A stretch of 64,000 nt of DNA from Nitrosomonas aestuarii (GTDB lineage Bacteria; Pseudomonadota; Gammaproteobacteria; Burkholderiales; Nitrosomonadaceae), in contig NZ_QAAE01000014.1 in NCBI RefSeq assembly GCF_003046585.1, positions 1 through 64,000 of the forward strand, in the 5' to 3' direction. A program made the position numbers and the translations under genes. The notes below the pieces were generated by a model. It was not told the origin of the DNA. It did not search any database and was given only the letters and a program-made list of their open reading frames with translations. Shown one piece after another: positions 18,441 to 28,153 of this stretch; position 1 is the stretch's first letter, and each line of letters begins with the position of its first letter.

Positions 18441-19838
18441 TTATCTGCTGCCTTTGCCCAGCAATACGACTTCAACGGTAAGAATGAGGATGAGTACGTC
18501 AAGAAACAGACTATGATTTTTGACATAATATAAATCATATTGTAGTTTCTCAATCGCATCTTCAACAGAGGATCCATAAGGGTATCGAACCTGTGCCCAG
18601 CCTGTAATGCCGGGTTTGACGCTGTGTCGTACGTTATAGTAAGGTACTTGCGCGCTAAGCATGTCGACAAAATAAGGGCGTTCAGGGCGCGGTCCAACAA
18701 AACTCATTTCGTTCTTTAATACGTTGACTATTTGGGGTAACTCATCAATACGTAATTTGCGGATAACATTACCTGTTTTGGTAATGCGGGGATCATCAGT
18801 GGTGGCCCATTGCGGTTTTTTATTCTTTTCAGCATTCTTGCGCATACTGCGGAATTTCAGCACCATAAAAGTCTCCCCATTCTTTCCAACTCTTTCTTGC
18901 CGATAAAAAATAGGAAAACCATCTTCCAATAGAATCAACAATGCTGTAATCAGCATAATAGGTAAAGTGACAGCGAGCAGGGTGAGGCTGGATATCAAAT
19001 CAAAAATTCTTTTAATGGTTGATCGTAGGAGGCTTTGGTCAAATCCGCCACCCAGAACCAGCCAGCTAGGATATAAGGAATCCATTCGAATGTGACCGTA
19101 TTCTCTTTCAAAGTATGTTGCGATATCCATGACTCTGATACCGTGCATTTTACACTCCAGTAATTCTTGAATGGGAAAGTAACCACCTCTTCTTTCCTGG
19201 GGAGCGATAATGATTTCCTCAGCTTTATATTGTTCAACCAGAGATACCAGGGAATGCTTACCGGTAATGACTAAAGAAGCTGGAACCCGACGTTCTTCAC
19301 CAGGGAACGGAACAAACCCGACAATTTTCTGCCGACGGTATTCTGAGCTCTCTCCATTATGGGTAATGAGATCGTTTGCATTTTTTCCAATTCCCAGCAC
19401 TAACGTACGAGGCCTCAAAATGCTAATGTTTAGCCATCTATATAAAATTGCTCTAGCGAGTAGAATTTCAAAAAAAGACAGCACCATGACGAGGAGTAAT
19501 GTGCCGCGACTTAAATATGTTTCCGGGAAAATATAAAATGTCAACGTCATTAATCCAAAACACAGCACTGTGGAAGGCATGAGCCGGAAAAGAATTGTAT
19601 TGATACTGCGTTGTGTTTCCAGGAGATACATGCCCATGGCCGCCATACTGATTATCATGACAGACACATAAATCAATGCTTCTGAGCGTGAGGCGTTATA
19701 AAAATCAAAATTAAGCGCGTCCCATTCTGCCTGCCGAAGAATAATTCCACCAAAAAAAGCGGTCAACAAAAGTAATAAATCAATACTGATGATTAAAACA
19801 GAAAATTTAGGAATATATATGTTACTGATTTTGTACAA
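18441..19838 (-). CDS. XrtA/PEP-CTERM system polyprenyl-phosphate sugar transferase
   Basis: Polyprenyl glycosylphosphotransferase of the WcaJ/EpsB type, which starts a lipid-linked exopolysaccharide repeat by moving a sugar-1-phosphate to undecaprenyl phosphate at the inner membrane. Four N-terminal membrane segments, a CoA-binding-like middle region (LVLGIGKNANDLI), a fifth segment (SSLTLLAVTLPIMLITALLIL), then the catalytic domain with FYRQERVGKNG, LKFRSMRKNAE, DPRITKTGNVIRKLRIDELPQ and MSFVGPRPERP. Family members sit in exosortase A loci, linking PEP-CTERM sorting to exopolysaccharide. No other glycosyltransferase, polymerase or flippase gene of that pathway is in the window. Confidence 0.9.
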   Translation of the reverse strand: MYKISNIYIPKFSVLIISIDLLLLLTAFFGGIILRQAEWDALNFDFYNASRSEALIYVSVMIISMAAMGMYLLETQRSINTILFRLMPSTVLCFGLMTLTFYIFPETYLSRGTLLLVMVLSFFEILLARAILYRWLNISILRPRTLVLGIGKNANDLITHNGESSEYRRQKIVGFVPFPGEERRVPASLVITGKHSLVSLVEQYKAEEIIIAPQERRGGYFPIQELLECKMHGIRVMDIATYFEREYGHIRMDSLYPSWLVLGGGFDQSLLRSTIKRIFDLISSLTLLAVTLPIMLITALLILLEDGFPIFYRQERVGKNGETFMVLKFRSMRKNAEKNKKPQWATTDDPRITKTGNVIRKLRIDELPQIVNVLKNEMSFVGPRPERPYFVDMLSAQVPYYNVRHSVKPGITGWAQVRYPYGSSVEDAIEKLQYDLYYVKNHSLFLDVLILILTVEVVLLGKGSR

Positions 19839-20325
19839 CTTTACTCTCCAGCTCTATGTAAAAATATGGTTTCAATCTTTAAGGCGGTGTTAGCCCCAAT
19901 ATTGCACAAAGAATAACGGCAATTCTTTATAATTCAGTTGTTTTAATTATTGTGATTGCGATTGAAAACGATAAAGTGTACCCAAGAATGATTTAATTTT
20001 CTAGGATGCCTTTCGACAATAGATTGTTTTGTATAAAGTATGTCAATCGGCGCAAATTAGGGAGGTAGTGTGTACCAAATAATTGAAAATGTTACTTTTG
20101 ACTGGTTTTCTTGCCATAATCATGGTTTTCGTCCGTATTTTTGTGATTCCGAGTGTTATTGAGTAATAATAGCAATTAATGAAACCTGAATCATACCTGA
20201 ATGTTATTCAAACAACGCATTGCTTGATGCGATTTCGATATGGCTCAGAGAATTCCTGTATTGCTGGGTTTGTATTTGATATTGGCCAGCTTTCGTATTA
20301 AACCAGAATCTGGTCTAGGTAATTT
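19839..20325. other. Divergent intergenic region
   Basis: 487 AT-rich bases between the minus-strand sugar transferase and the plus-strand ABC transporter. It must hold promoters for both directions. I found no clear sigma-54 element, repeat or small gene. Confidence 0.5.
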
Positions 20326-20991
20326 ATGCTTGAACTACGATATATCAATAAAGCCTATGCCGAAAATCGGCAAGTACTTTGCAATCTGTCTTTTGCCTTG
20401 AAATCAGGTGAATATGTTGCGATTATGGGTGAATCCGGTGTGGGTAAGTCGACTTTGCTGAACCTTGTCGCGGGTCTGGATAAGCCAGATTCGGGGGAAG
20501 TGCTGATTGAGGGAATTGAAATTTCAAGACTCGACGATGAGGCTGTCACGCTGTTGCGACGTCAAGTATTCGGTTTTATATTCCAGGCGTTTCACGTTTT
20601 GCCGCACTTGACGCTCAGTCAAAATATTGCATTGCCTCTGTTGTTGAATCATATCTCCGATGATCGTGTAAATAAAATGCTGGCTGAAGTCGGTTTGCAA
20701 GGCCGAGGTGATCATTTTCCACGTCAATTGTCGGGCGGTGAGTTGCAGCGGGTGGCCATAGCGCGTGCATTGGTTCATCGTCCCAAACTTGTACTGGCTG
20801 ATGAACCAACGGGTAATCTTGATCCTGATACGGCTCATGATGTTCTTCAACTGATGCGTGATGAAATTAAGAGAAATGGTGCTTCCGGTATACTCGTTAC
20901 CCATTCGCATGCCGCTGCGGCTACAGCCGATCGTGTTTTGATTTTGACCAAACAAGGCTTGCAACCAGCTGAAAAAGTCAAATCTATATGA
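20326..20991 (+). CDS. ABC transporter ATP-binding protein (LolD/MacB type)
   Basis: Cytoplasmic ATPase of a type VII (MacB/LolCDE-like) ABC system. Walker A is GESGVGKS, the signature is LSGGELQRV, Walker B is LVLADEPTGNLDP, and the H-loop lies in VTHSH. The 221-residue length is normal for this class. It overlaps the permease gene by 4 bases and a CrtC/AttH-like gene follows, so the three form one operon, with the same composition as attEFGH-type export loci. Substrate is unknown; a lipid or lipoprotein is likely for this transporter class. Confidence 0.9.
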   Translation: MLELRYINKAYAENRQVLCNLSFALKSGEYVAIMGESGVGKSTLLNLVAGLDKPDSGEVLIEGIEISRLDDEAVTLLRRQVFGFIFQAFHVLPHLTLSQNIALPLLLNHISDDRVNKMLAEVGLQGRGDHFPRQLSGGELQRVAIARALVHRPKLVLADEPTGNLDPDTAHDVLQLMRDEIKRNGASGILVTHSHAAAATADRVLILTKQGLQPAEKVKSI

Positions 20992-23549
20992 AAGCCGCAT
21001 CTTTGACCACTTGGCTTTTACTGAGTGAATGGCGGGCACGCTTTGTGCAGTTGATTGTTGCGGTTATGGCGATTGCGCTTGGGGTGGCCCTGGGATTTTC
21101 GATTCACCTGATCAATACCGCGGCTTTTAATGAATTTTCTGCTGCCAGTAAAAGTCTTTCGGGTCAGTCGGATTTGCAAGTTTATGGTACACGAGGCCTG
21201 TTTGACGAGTCGCTTTACCCCAGACTGGCACAATACGAAGGTGTCAAGCTGGCCAATCCGGTGCTTGAATTCACTGCGATTGTGCCGGATAAACTGGAAA
21301 GCAGAAATAATCATAAGCTGAGAATACTCGGAATAGACATGTTCAGGGCGGCAAACATGTCGCCCGATTTGCTGGGTGTGCCGGCTGAAGATAAATTGAT
21401 GGATGGTCTGGCTGATGATGCAATTTTTTTATCGCCCGCTGCTAAGGAATGGCTACAGGTTAGACAGGGCGATATCCTGCGTCTAAATGTGGGCATGCAG
21501 TCCATAGCATTACGCGTTGCAGGTGGATTGACGCGTGCGCGTGCCGGTCAACGAGTTGCAATCATGGATATTGGCGCGGCGCAATGGCATTTCCAATACC
21601 TGGGACTCCTTTCCCGGATTGAACTTAAACTCGATGCAGGTGTTCGACACGCAATCTTTAAAGAAAAATTGCAGAAAGAATTGGGGGCGCAATTCTTTGT
21701 AGCTGAAATTGTTGATCAGGAGGCGCGTGTTGCCAATATGTCGCGCGCCTATCGTGTCAATTTGAACATGCTGGCACTGGTGGCGTTGTTTACGGGGGCA
21801 TTTCTGGTTTTCTCCACACAGGCATTGTCGGTCATTCGACGTCGTAGTCAGTTTGCGCTGTTACGGGTACTCGGCTTCACGCAGCGACAATTATTGCGAC
21901 AAATGGTGATGGAAGGTTTTGTCCTGGGGGCCATAGGTTCTCTAGCAGGGTTAGCTGTAGGATACAGTTTTGCAGCGCTAGCAATCAAATTGTTAGGTGG
22001 AGATCTCGGCAGTGGTTTCTTTCCTGGGATACAACCAAGCCTTTATTTGAGCCCGATAGCAGCTTTAGTATATTTTTTTGTGGGGTTAGGCGTTACTTTA
22101 CTGGGGAGCATTTTGCCAGTATTGGAAGCAGTGCGGGCCAGGCCCGCTGTGGTACTTAAACCTGGCAGTCAAGACAGCGCCATGGAGCGTCTGTCAACAC
22201 CCTGGCCAGCAATGATTTGCTTGTCTGCCGGAATTCTATCGACACAATTGCCACCGATTCATGAATTACCGGTGTTCGGTTATCTGGCGATTGCTTTATT
22301 ACTGATTGGTGGTATTTCATTAATGCCACGTTTTGCTGTCTGGGCTTTTTCATTTTGGATGCGTATTGTGAACGGCTTCATCAGTCGTGGCCGATTGAAT
22401 GCGGTATCACTCATGATATTTGCACGTTTGGCCAATGCACCCAATCAGGCCTCAATTGCGTTGAGTGGTGTGCTGGCCAGTTTCAGTTTGATGGTGGCAA
22501 TGGCGATCATGGTATTGAGTTTTCGAGTGTCGGTTGATAACTGGCTTGAATATGTATTGCCGGCGGACCTCTATGTGCGCGCAGCTGACAGTGGTAATCA
22601 AGGTGGTTTTCAAAGTGTTGAGCAACAAATCATGACAGCCTTGCCGGGATTTGCACGCATTGATTTTTTTCGTGTGCAGCAACTGGTTCTGGATCCGAAT
22701 CGACCGGAAATTACTTTATTTGCACGCCCAATTGATAATGCGAATCCTGGTAATACCTTACCCTTAATAGGGGAGATGATGGAGCAGACTCAATGGCCCA
22801 AAGACAGCAGACCCTTATGGGTATCTGAAGCGATGGTTGATTTGTATGGCTATACAGTCGGTAAACAGGTAATGATACCGATCGGTAATATGTTGCGTGA
22901 GTTCACTGTTGTCGGTATCTGGCGTGATTATGGACGACAGTTTGGTGCTGTACAAATGCAGTTGTCGGATTATCAGATGCTGTCTAATGATTTGAGTATC
23001 AATACAGTCGCCTTATGGTTGCAATCGCAAACCACGATGACCGATGCCTATGCGACATTACAACAGTTACCGTTCAGTGATGCACTGGAAATTACTCAAT
23101 CACAAGCGATACGCGCCAAAAGCCTGGAAATTTTCGATCGCAGCTTTGCCGTTACTTATTTGCTGGAAGTGATTGCTGTAGTGATCGGCTTGTTAGGTGT
23201 GGCGGCTAGTTTTTCTGCGCAGACACTTGCGAGGAAAAATGAATTTGGCATGTTGCGCCATATCGGCGTTACCCGTCGGCAGATTTTGGCCATGTTGGCC
23301 GCTGAAGGCACCCTGTTGACATTGCTGGGGGTTGCGATCGGATTTATGCTGGGATGGGCCATTAGTCTGATACTGATTTTTATCGTCAATCCGCAATCTT
23401 TCCATTGGACCATGCAGCTTCACATGCCATGGAGCTGGTTAATACTGATAGCAGGTATTTTGCTGGTTTCGGCATCAATGACGGCTCTGACTGCAGGACG
23501 GCGCGCTGTTTCAGCAAATGTTATCCGTGCCGTGAAGGAGGATTGGTAA
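20988..23549 (+). CDS. ABC transporter permease with two FtsX domains
   Basis: 853-residue permease made of two FtsX/MacB-like units in tandem. Each unit has a membrane helix, a large periplasmic domain and three further helices (first unit: helix near 20-45, cluster 260-400; second unit: helix near 475-505, cluster 710-850). This corresponds to two half-permeases (AttF and AttG type) joined in one protein. The family moves substrates by mechanotransmission between the inner membrane and the periplasm rather than by a channel. Start overlaps the ATPase stop (ATGA), and the last base of the stop overlaps the next ATG, so all three genes are translationally coupled. Confidence 0.9.
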   Translation: MKAASLTTWLLLSEWRARFVQLIVAVMAIALGVALGFSIHLINTAAFNEFSAASKSLSGQSDLQVYGTRGLFDESLYPRLAQYEGVKLANPVLEFTAIVPDKLESRNNHKLRILGIDMFRAANMSPDLLGVPAEDKLMDGLADDAIFLSPAAKEWLQVRQGDILRLNVGMQSIALRVAGGLTRARAGQRVAIMDIGAAQWHFQYLGLLSRIELKLDAGVRHAIFKEKLQKELGAQFFVAEIVDQEARVANMSRAYRVNLNMLALVALFTGAFLVFSTQALSVIRRRSQFALLRVLGFTQRQLLRQMVMEGFVLGAIGSLAGLAVGYSFAALAIKLLGGDLGSGFFPGIQPSLYLSPIAALVYFFVGLGVTLLGSILPVLEAVRARPAVVLKPGSQDSAMERLSTPWPAMICLSAGILSTQLPPIHELPVFGYLAIALLLIGGISLMPRFAVWAFSFWMRIVNGFISRGRLNAVSLMIFARLANAPNQASIALSGVLASFSLMVAMAIMVLSFRVSVDNWLEYVLPADLYVRAADSGNQGGFQSVEQQIMTALPGFARIDFFRVQQLVLDPNRPEITLFARPIDNANPGNTLPLIGEMMEQTQWPKDSRPLWVSEAMVDLYGYTVGKQVMIPIGNMLREFTVVGIWRDYGRQFGAVQMQLSDYQMLSNDLSINTVALWLQSQTTMTDAYATLQQLPFSDALEITQSQAIRAKSLEIFDRSFAVTYLLEVIAVVIGLLGVAASFSAQTLARKNEFGMLRHIGVTRRQILAMLAAEGTLLTLLGVAIGFMLGWAISLILIFIVNPQSFHWTMQLHMPWSWLILIAGILLVSASMTALTAGRRAVSANVIRAVKEDW

Positions 23550-24652
23550 TGCAAAATGACAGATACAAGCAGTATATTTTTATAGCGCTGATTTTGTTGG
23601 CAGCCTGGCTTGCGTTCCCAGTTTCGCAGCTATTGGCAGAGGGCCCGCGCTATAAACAAGTTGTTCCTCACTATGATCTTACATTTCCGCAAGATTATGG
23701 CGCACATCCCGACTTTCGCATTGAGTGGTGGTATGTGACGGGTTGGTTGGAAACAAGCGAAAAAAAACCGCTGGGGTTCCAGATAACATTCTTTCGTCCA
23801 TCTACTGGCCATAATCCAGAGAATCCGAGTCAGTTCGCGCCAAAACAACTGATCATCGGACATGCGGCCTTGTCTGACCCTGCTGTGGGTCGTCTGATTT
23901 ATGATGAAAAAACAGCGCGCGCAGGTTTTGGTTTGGCTTATGCCCGTGAAGGAGATACTGATGTGAAACTGGATGACTGGTATTTCGTTCGTAGTCCGGA
24001 TGGAAGTTATACAACAGAGGTACAGGCAGATAAATTTGGGCTGCATTTGACGCTTAAACCGTCACAATCACTTATGTTACAAGGCAAAAAAGGATTTTCA
24101 CGTAAAGGACCTGATATAGAACAGGCCAGCTATTATTACAGTAAGCCTCATTTGCAAGTATCTGGCATCATCAGACATCAAGGGCAAACATTAACCGTGA
24201 AAGGTCATGCCTGGCTTGATCATGAATGGTCATCAGAACTCTTGGACTCCCGAGCAGATGGATGGGACTGGGTAAGTGTTAATTTAGATGATGGTTCTGC
24301 ATTGATGGCTTTTCAGATACGCGGGAAAAATGATAAGAAACTGTGGGCTTACGCTAAGTTGCGAGATGCTAATGGTCATGAAATCCTTTTTGCTCCAGAG
24401 CAAGTAGAATTTATACCGGTGCGCACCTGGCAGTCTCCACATACCAATGCAACATATCCAGTCGAGATGCGTATTCGTACGGACAAAACTGAATGGCGAT
24501 TGATGCCATTGTTTGATGATCAGGAGCTGGATTCTCGTAGTTCAACAGGTGCCGTTTATTGGGAAGGTGCCGTAACTGTTTTTCGTGATGAGCAAAAAGT
24601 GGGACGGGGCTATTTGGAATTAACCGGTTATGTGGAGTCTTTAGATTTGTAA
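23549..24652 (+). CDS. CrtC/AttH-like lipocalin-domain protein
   Basis: 367-residue secreted protein starting at the ATG in TAATG, preceded by a strong AAGGAGGA site. The signal peptide ends near VSQLLAEG. The mature part starts with PQDYGAHPDFRIEWWYVTGWL and contains HAWLDHEWSSELL and GWDWVSVNLDDGSALMAFQIR, the hallmarks of the AttH/CrtC (hydroxyneurosporene dehydrogenase-like) two-lipocalin fold. Carotenoid hydratase activity is known for some relatives, but those linked to ABC exporters such as AttH probably bind or deliver a lipid. Here the ABC context makes the export role likelier. Confidence 0.85.
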   Translation: MQNDRYKQYIFIALILLAAWLAFPVSQLLAEGPRYKQVVPHYDLTFPQDYGAHPDFRIEWWYVTGWLETSEKKPLGFQITFFRPSTGHNPENPSQFAPKQLIIGHAALSDPAVGRLIYDEKTARAGFGLAYAREGDTDVKLDDWYFVRSPDGSYTTEVQADKFGLHLTLKPSQSLMLQGKKGFSRKGPDIEQASYYYSKPHLQVSGIIRHQGQTLTVKGHAWLDHEWSSELLDSRADGWDWVSVNLDDGSALMAFQIRGKNDKKLWAYAKLRDANGHEILFAPEQVEFIPVRTWQSPHTNATYPVEMRIRTDKTEWRLMPLFDDQELDSRSSTGAVYWEGAVTVFRDEQKVGRGYLELTGYVESLDL

Positions 24653-25008
24653 AATTATTTGTTTAGTTTATAATCATTGCATTACAATCCAAACTTAAAA
24701 AAAATATTAATATGGTTTTGATTTTTGTAAACTATAAAAAAGCATCATAATCAATGGTTTTTTTAAGGAATGCAAAGCGATCAGAACAAATAAAATGTCA
24801 TATCGTGAATTGATGGAAGTATATTCTGTGTAGGGCATTAATATAGTGTGGCAGCATATTGCAAAATCCGTATTTTGAACATCAGTGTTTATTTATAACA
24901 TAAACAGTGTTAACGAAATAAAGTGATTTTATTTTGTTATACAGAATGTGCTTTTGGAACGTCGCGCTAAATATGTACAGTATCTAACGTTTAGAGAGGA
25001 TTGGCTCC
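24653..25008. other. Intergenic region before the D,D-carboxypeptidase gene
   Basis: 356 very AT-rich bases with no open frame of note. Probably holds the promoter of the following gene; I could not resolve elements. Confidence 0.5.
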
Positions 25009-26268
25009 ATGTTTGACAAATTTACTAGAAGAAAATACGGTCTTGTCCTGATTGTATTATTGTTATTAACCTTGGCAAGCCAGGTTCAAGCAAATCCCCG
25101 TTATGCTTCTATCGTAATCAATGCGGATACGGGTGTCGTACTCCATGAATCTAATGCTGATGCCAGCCGTTACCCGGCTTCTTTGACAAAAATGATGACG
25201 CTTTACATGCTGTTCGAAGCAATGAAGCAAGGTAAAATAACGCTCAATACTCAAATGCCTGTGTCGGCATATGCTGCGTCTAAGCCACAAACTAACATTG
25301 GCCTGCGAGCAGGGGACTACATACGCGTTCGTGATGCAATACCTGCTTTGATTGTGCGTTCCGCGAATGATGTGGCTGCGGTGATAGCCGAAGCACTGGG
25401 TACTTCCGAAGCTAATTTTGGTCGCATGATGACTGATAAAGCGCGTAATTTTGGTATGCGTTCAACCACTTTCCGCAATGCTTCAGGCCTTCCTGATAAT
25501 GAACAGAAAACTACAGCGCGTGATATGGCGACGTTATCCGTGCGATTAATGAAAGATTTTCCTCAGCATTATCATTACTTTTCTACAAGATCTTTTGCTT
25601 ACAAAGGTATTACTTATAATAGTCACAACCGCATGGTTCGTAACACTCAGGGTGTTGATGGCTTGAAAACCGGTTTTATTCGTGCTTCTGGGTTTAATGT
25701 GGCGACTTCCGCGAAACGTGGTGATCGCCGAGTGATTGCCGTGGTTATGGGTGGGCAAACTGCAGCATCCCGTGATCAACACATGGCGCAGCTATTAGAT
25801 CGCAGTTTTAAACAGTTCTCGACAACGCAAATGGCTGGCACGAATGCTAATAAAGGTGATAGAAAAGACAGTCAGCATGGTAATCCAACAAGCTTAATAA
25901 CAACCGAGGCTCCCATTCCCGTCGTTAAGCCAAACAATATCGTCGCAGGTGATGGCCCCGACCCGGCTGCAATATTGCGGGGTGAATTGTCAGTGGTTAC
26001 TGCAGCGCAACACCAACCTGTCCGGGCGAGTAACGATACCTGGGGGGTGCAGATTGGCTCATATTATGAGCATGATCGTGCACAGGCCCAGGCTAAGGCG
26101 GCGACTCGTTGGGTTGCAGGAGAAGTGGCGGTCGTCGAGGTGGAAATTAGCAACCGTAGATTGTATCGAGCAAGGTTAATTGGGTTGCAGCGGAACCAGG
26201 CGCATAATGCCTGTCAAAGCTTATCGCGACATGGAATGGATTGTATGGTTGTCCGGTCGCATGGTTAG
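25009..26268 (+). CDS. D-alanyl-D-alanine carboxypeptidase (S11) with SPOR domain
   Basis: Penicillin-binding serine peptidase that removes the terminal D-Ala from peptidoglycan stem peptides in the periplasm. The signal peptide ends near QVQA. The three catalytic motifs are present: S58-L-T-K61, S118-A-N120 and KTG (in DGLKTGFIRASG). Instead of the usual membrane-binding amphipathic tail, the C-terminal ~75 residues form a SPOR domain (TWGVQIGSYYEHDRAQAQ onward), which binds denuded glycan at the division site. A ~70-residue Pro/Thr/Asn-rich linker joins the two. AGAGAGGA precedes the ATG. This suggests a septal role. Confidence 0.93.
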   Translation: MFDKFTRRKYGLVLIVLLLLTLASQVQANPRYASIVINADTGVVLHESNADASRYPASLTKMMTLYMLFEAMKQGKITLNTQMPVSAYAASKPQTNIGLRAGDYIRVRDAIPALIVRSANDVAAVIAEALGTSEANFGRMMTDKARNFGMRSTTFRNASGLPDNEQKTTARDMATLSVRLMKDFPQHYHYFSTRSFAYKGITYNSHNRMVRNTQGVDGLKTGFIRASGFNVATSAKRGDRRVIAVVMGGQTAASRDQHMAQLLDRSFKQFSTTQMAGTNANKGDRKDSQHGNPTSLITTEAPIPVVKPNNIVAGDGPDPAAILRGELSVVTAAQHQPVRASNDTWGVQIGSYYEHDRAQAQAKAATRWVAGEVAVVEVEISNRRLYRARLIGLQRNQAHNACQSLSRHGMDCMVVRSHG

Positions 26269-26603
26269 TTAAGCTGGCAACGATATTATTTCCTTAACCG
26301 AAACGACTGCATAGATAAAATGTGCATTCGATAATTTTCGGCCGGTATCGTTATCTTTCATGGCGCCTTCTTACGATATGTTTCATTTGAGCGCGATCAC
26401 TACTTTTTTTAAACAAAGTGCGACAATGAATGTGGGTCGCATGCATTTCGTGTGATGCTATTTTACCGCAAATACTTTTTTTAAATTTGCCCATATCTTA
26501 TTTGATCTTGCTGACTTCGATGGGTGGGGTCAGGTTAACACCCCAGTAAAATGCCTGGTTGTGGTCAGTCATATTTTTTAATATTCCATTTTCAACATCA
26601 GCC
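26269..26603. other. Intergenic region before the hydrolase gene
   Basis: 335 bases with no supportable gene, repeat or hairpin terminator. Confidence 0.5.
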
Positions 26604-27491
26604 ATGAATCAATTTGTTAAGAAGCTACTCGTTCCGACGCTTACTTCGAACGGGGCTTTAAAAAAACCGCATCATATTGCTTACATGGATTGGGGTGATG
26701 CATGCAATCCACATATTGTTTTCTGCGTTCATGGCTTGACACGTAATTGCCGGGATTTTGACTACTTGGCGTCCGCGCTGTCTTCGCGGTGTCGTATCAT
26801 TTGTCCTGATGTGGTTGGACGTGGCCAAAGTGATTGGCTTGAGGATGAAAAAGACTATGATTATCATCCTGTGTATCTCTCTGACGCGACTTCGCTAATT
26901 ATGCATATCCAGAGCCAATATAGTGTTCCTATAACAATCGACTGGGTAGGGGTATCTATGGGTGGATTAATTGGCATGATGGTAGCCATAGAGCCGGAGA
27001 TTACTATCAATAGACTGGTTATCAGCGATATCGGGCCGTTGATTCCGGCTGCGGCGTTAAAGAGAATGTCGGAATATGTCGGTAAAGATGTTCATTTCCA
27101 GAGTCTTGAGGAATTTGAAGCTTATATCAGGAAGATTTCAGCTCCTTTTGGTCCATTGACTGATGAACAATGGCGTCATCTTACGATTCACAGTGCGCGT
27201 TTTAGAAGTGATCATACCTATAGCTTCTACTATGATCCTAAGATTTCTGCAAGCTTTAAAGAACACGCACTCATGGAGGATATTGACTTATGGAGATACT
27301 GGGACATGTTATGCACATCAACATTGGTAATTCGCGGAGCCGAGTCCGATGTTTTGCTTGCAGAAACAGCGGTAGAAATGCAAAAAAGAGGTCCTAAAGC
27401 AAAAATTGTTGAGCTGCCTGGTATAGGGCATGCGCCGATTTTGCTTGATAATGCTCAGATTTCGATGGTAAAAGATTTTTTGTTAATGTGA
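26604..27491 (+). CDS. Alpha/beta hydrolase
   Basis: Alpha/beta-hydrolase-fold protein. The oxyanion-hole motif FCVHGLTRN comes early, the nucleophile elbow is GVSMGG (Ser118), and the catalytic His is in GIGHAP (about residue 274). An acid in the strand before it (ESDVLL) completes the triad. No signal peptide, so cytoplasmic. The substrate cannot be told from sequence. The ATG at 26604 is chosen; a TTG 45 bases upstream would add a hydrophobic extension unlike family members. Confidence 0.85.
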   Translation: MNQFVKKLLVPTLTSNGALKKPHHIAYMDWGDACNPHIVFCVHGLTRNCRDFDYLASALSSRCRIICPDVVGRGQSDWLEDEKDYDYHPVYLSDATSLIMHIQSQYSVPITIDWVGVSMGGLIGMMVAIEPEITINRLVISDIGPLIPAAALKRMSEYVGKDVHFQSLEEFEAYIRKISAPFGPLTDEQWRHLTIHSARFRSDHTYSFYYDPKISASFKEHALMEDIDLWRYWDMLCTSTLVIRGAESDVLLAETAVEMQKRGPKAKIVELPGIGHAPILLDNAQISMVKDFLLM

Positions 27492-27721
27492 AACATAATA
27501 TGACTGTCTTGTGCTTTTTGTACCGTATCTTTGCATGATTTTTTAATAGAAAATTTCTCTCAATAAATACACAAAAGCGTCCGATGTAATTAATGTCTGA
27601 ATGCTCGGCGAAGCACCTGTCTGGCAGGAAGGCAAATTTACATTCATAAACAGACGAAAGTAGCATTGGATTGATTAAAACAAGTTTTTTCCAGCTTTTG
27701 TCATTCTTAAAAGGAGTATTT

Positions 27722-28015
27722 ATGAAAGGACTGTTAATTTATGCAGTTTTGTTACTGGTATTTTCAGGACCCGCTTTTGCGGTTGTCAATATCAATACGG
27801 CAACGCACGCTGAGCTTGAAGCGCTTCAAGGTATCGGGCCGGCTAAGGCAAAAGCAATTGTAGAACATCGCGAAAAGAATGGCATGTTTGCTTCAACAGA
27901 AAGTTTGATTGAGGTTGATGGCATTGGTCAAGGTACCATGAAACAACTCGAAAGCAGTATAACAGTTGGTAATATAGTAGATACTGAAACGACTGCAGCC
28001 ATGACAAAACAATAA
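27722..28015 (+). CDS. comEA: ComEA-like secreted helix-hairpin-helix protein
   Basis: Small periplasmic DNA-binding protein with a signal peptide (LLIYAVLLLVFSGPAFA) and a single double helix-hairpin-helix domain (VNINTATHAELEALQGIGPAKAKAIVEHREKNG, then VDGIGQGTMKQL). The family binds double-stranded DNA without sequence preference and pulls it into the periplasm during natural transformation. ATG at 27722 follows an AAAAGGAG site. A strong terminator follows, so it is probably monocistronic. No other competence gene is in the window. Confidence 0.88.
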   Translation: MKGLLIYAVLLLVFSGPAFAVVNINTATHAELEALQGIGPAKAKAIVEHREKNGMFASTESLIEVDGIGQGTMKQLESSITVGNIVDTETTAAMTKQ

Positions 28016-28033
28016 GATTAAATTAATAATCAA

Positions 28034-28078
28034 CCATAAAAAAAGCCCTCCGTATATGTCGGAGGGCTTTTTTTATGG
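28034..28078 (+). terminator. Strong, probably bidirectional terminator after comEA
   Basis: Perfect 19-bp stem CCATAAAAAAAGCCCTCCG with its complement around a 7-base loop (TATATGT), with a GC-rich core and A7/T7 flanks. It can work in both directions. Confidence 0.95.
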
Positions 28079-28153
28079 TTACTGGCTTTTCTAATTGATA
28101 GCATGTGCGATAATCCATGACTACCCATCTTAGATTATTTATTCATTTTGCTC

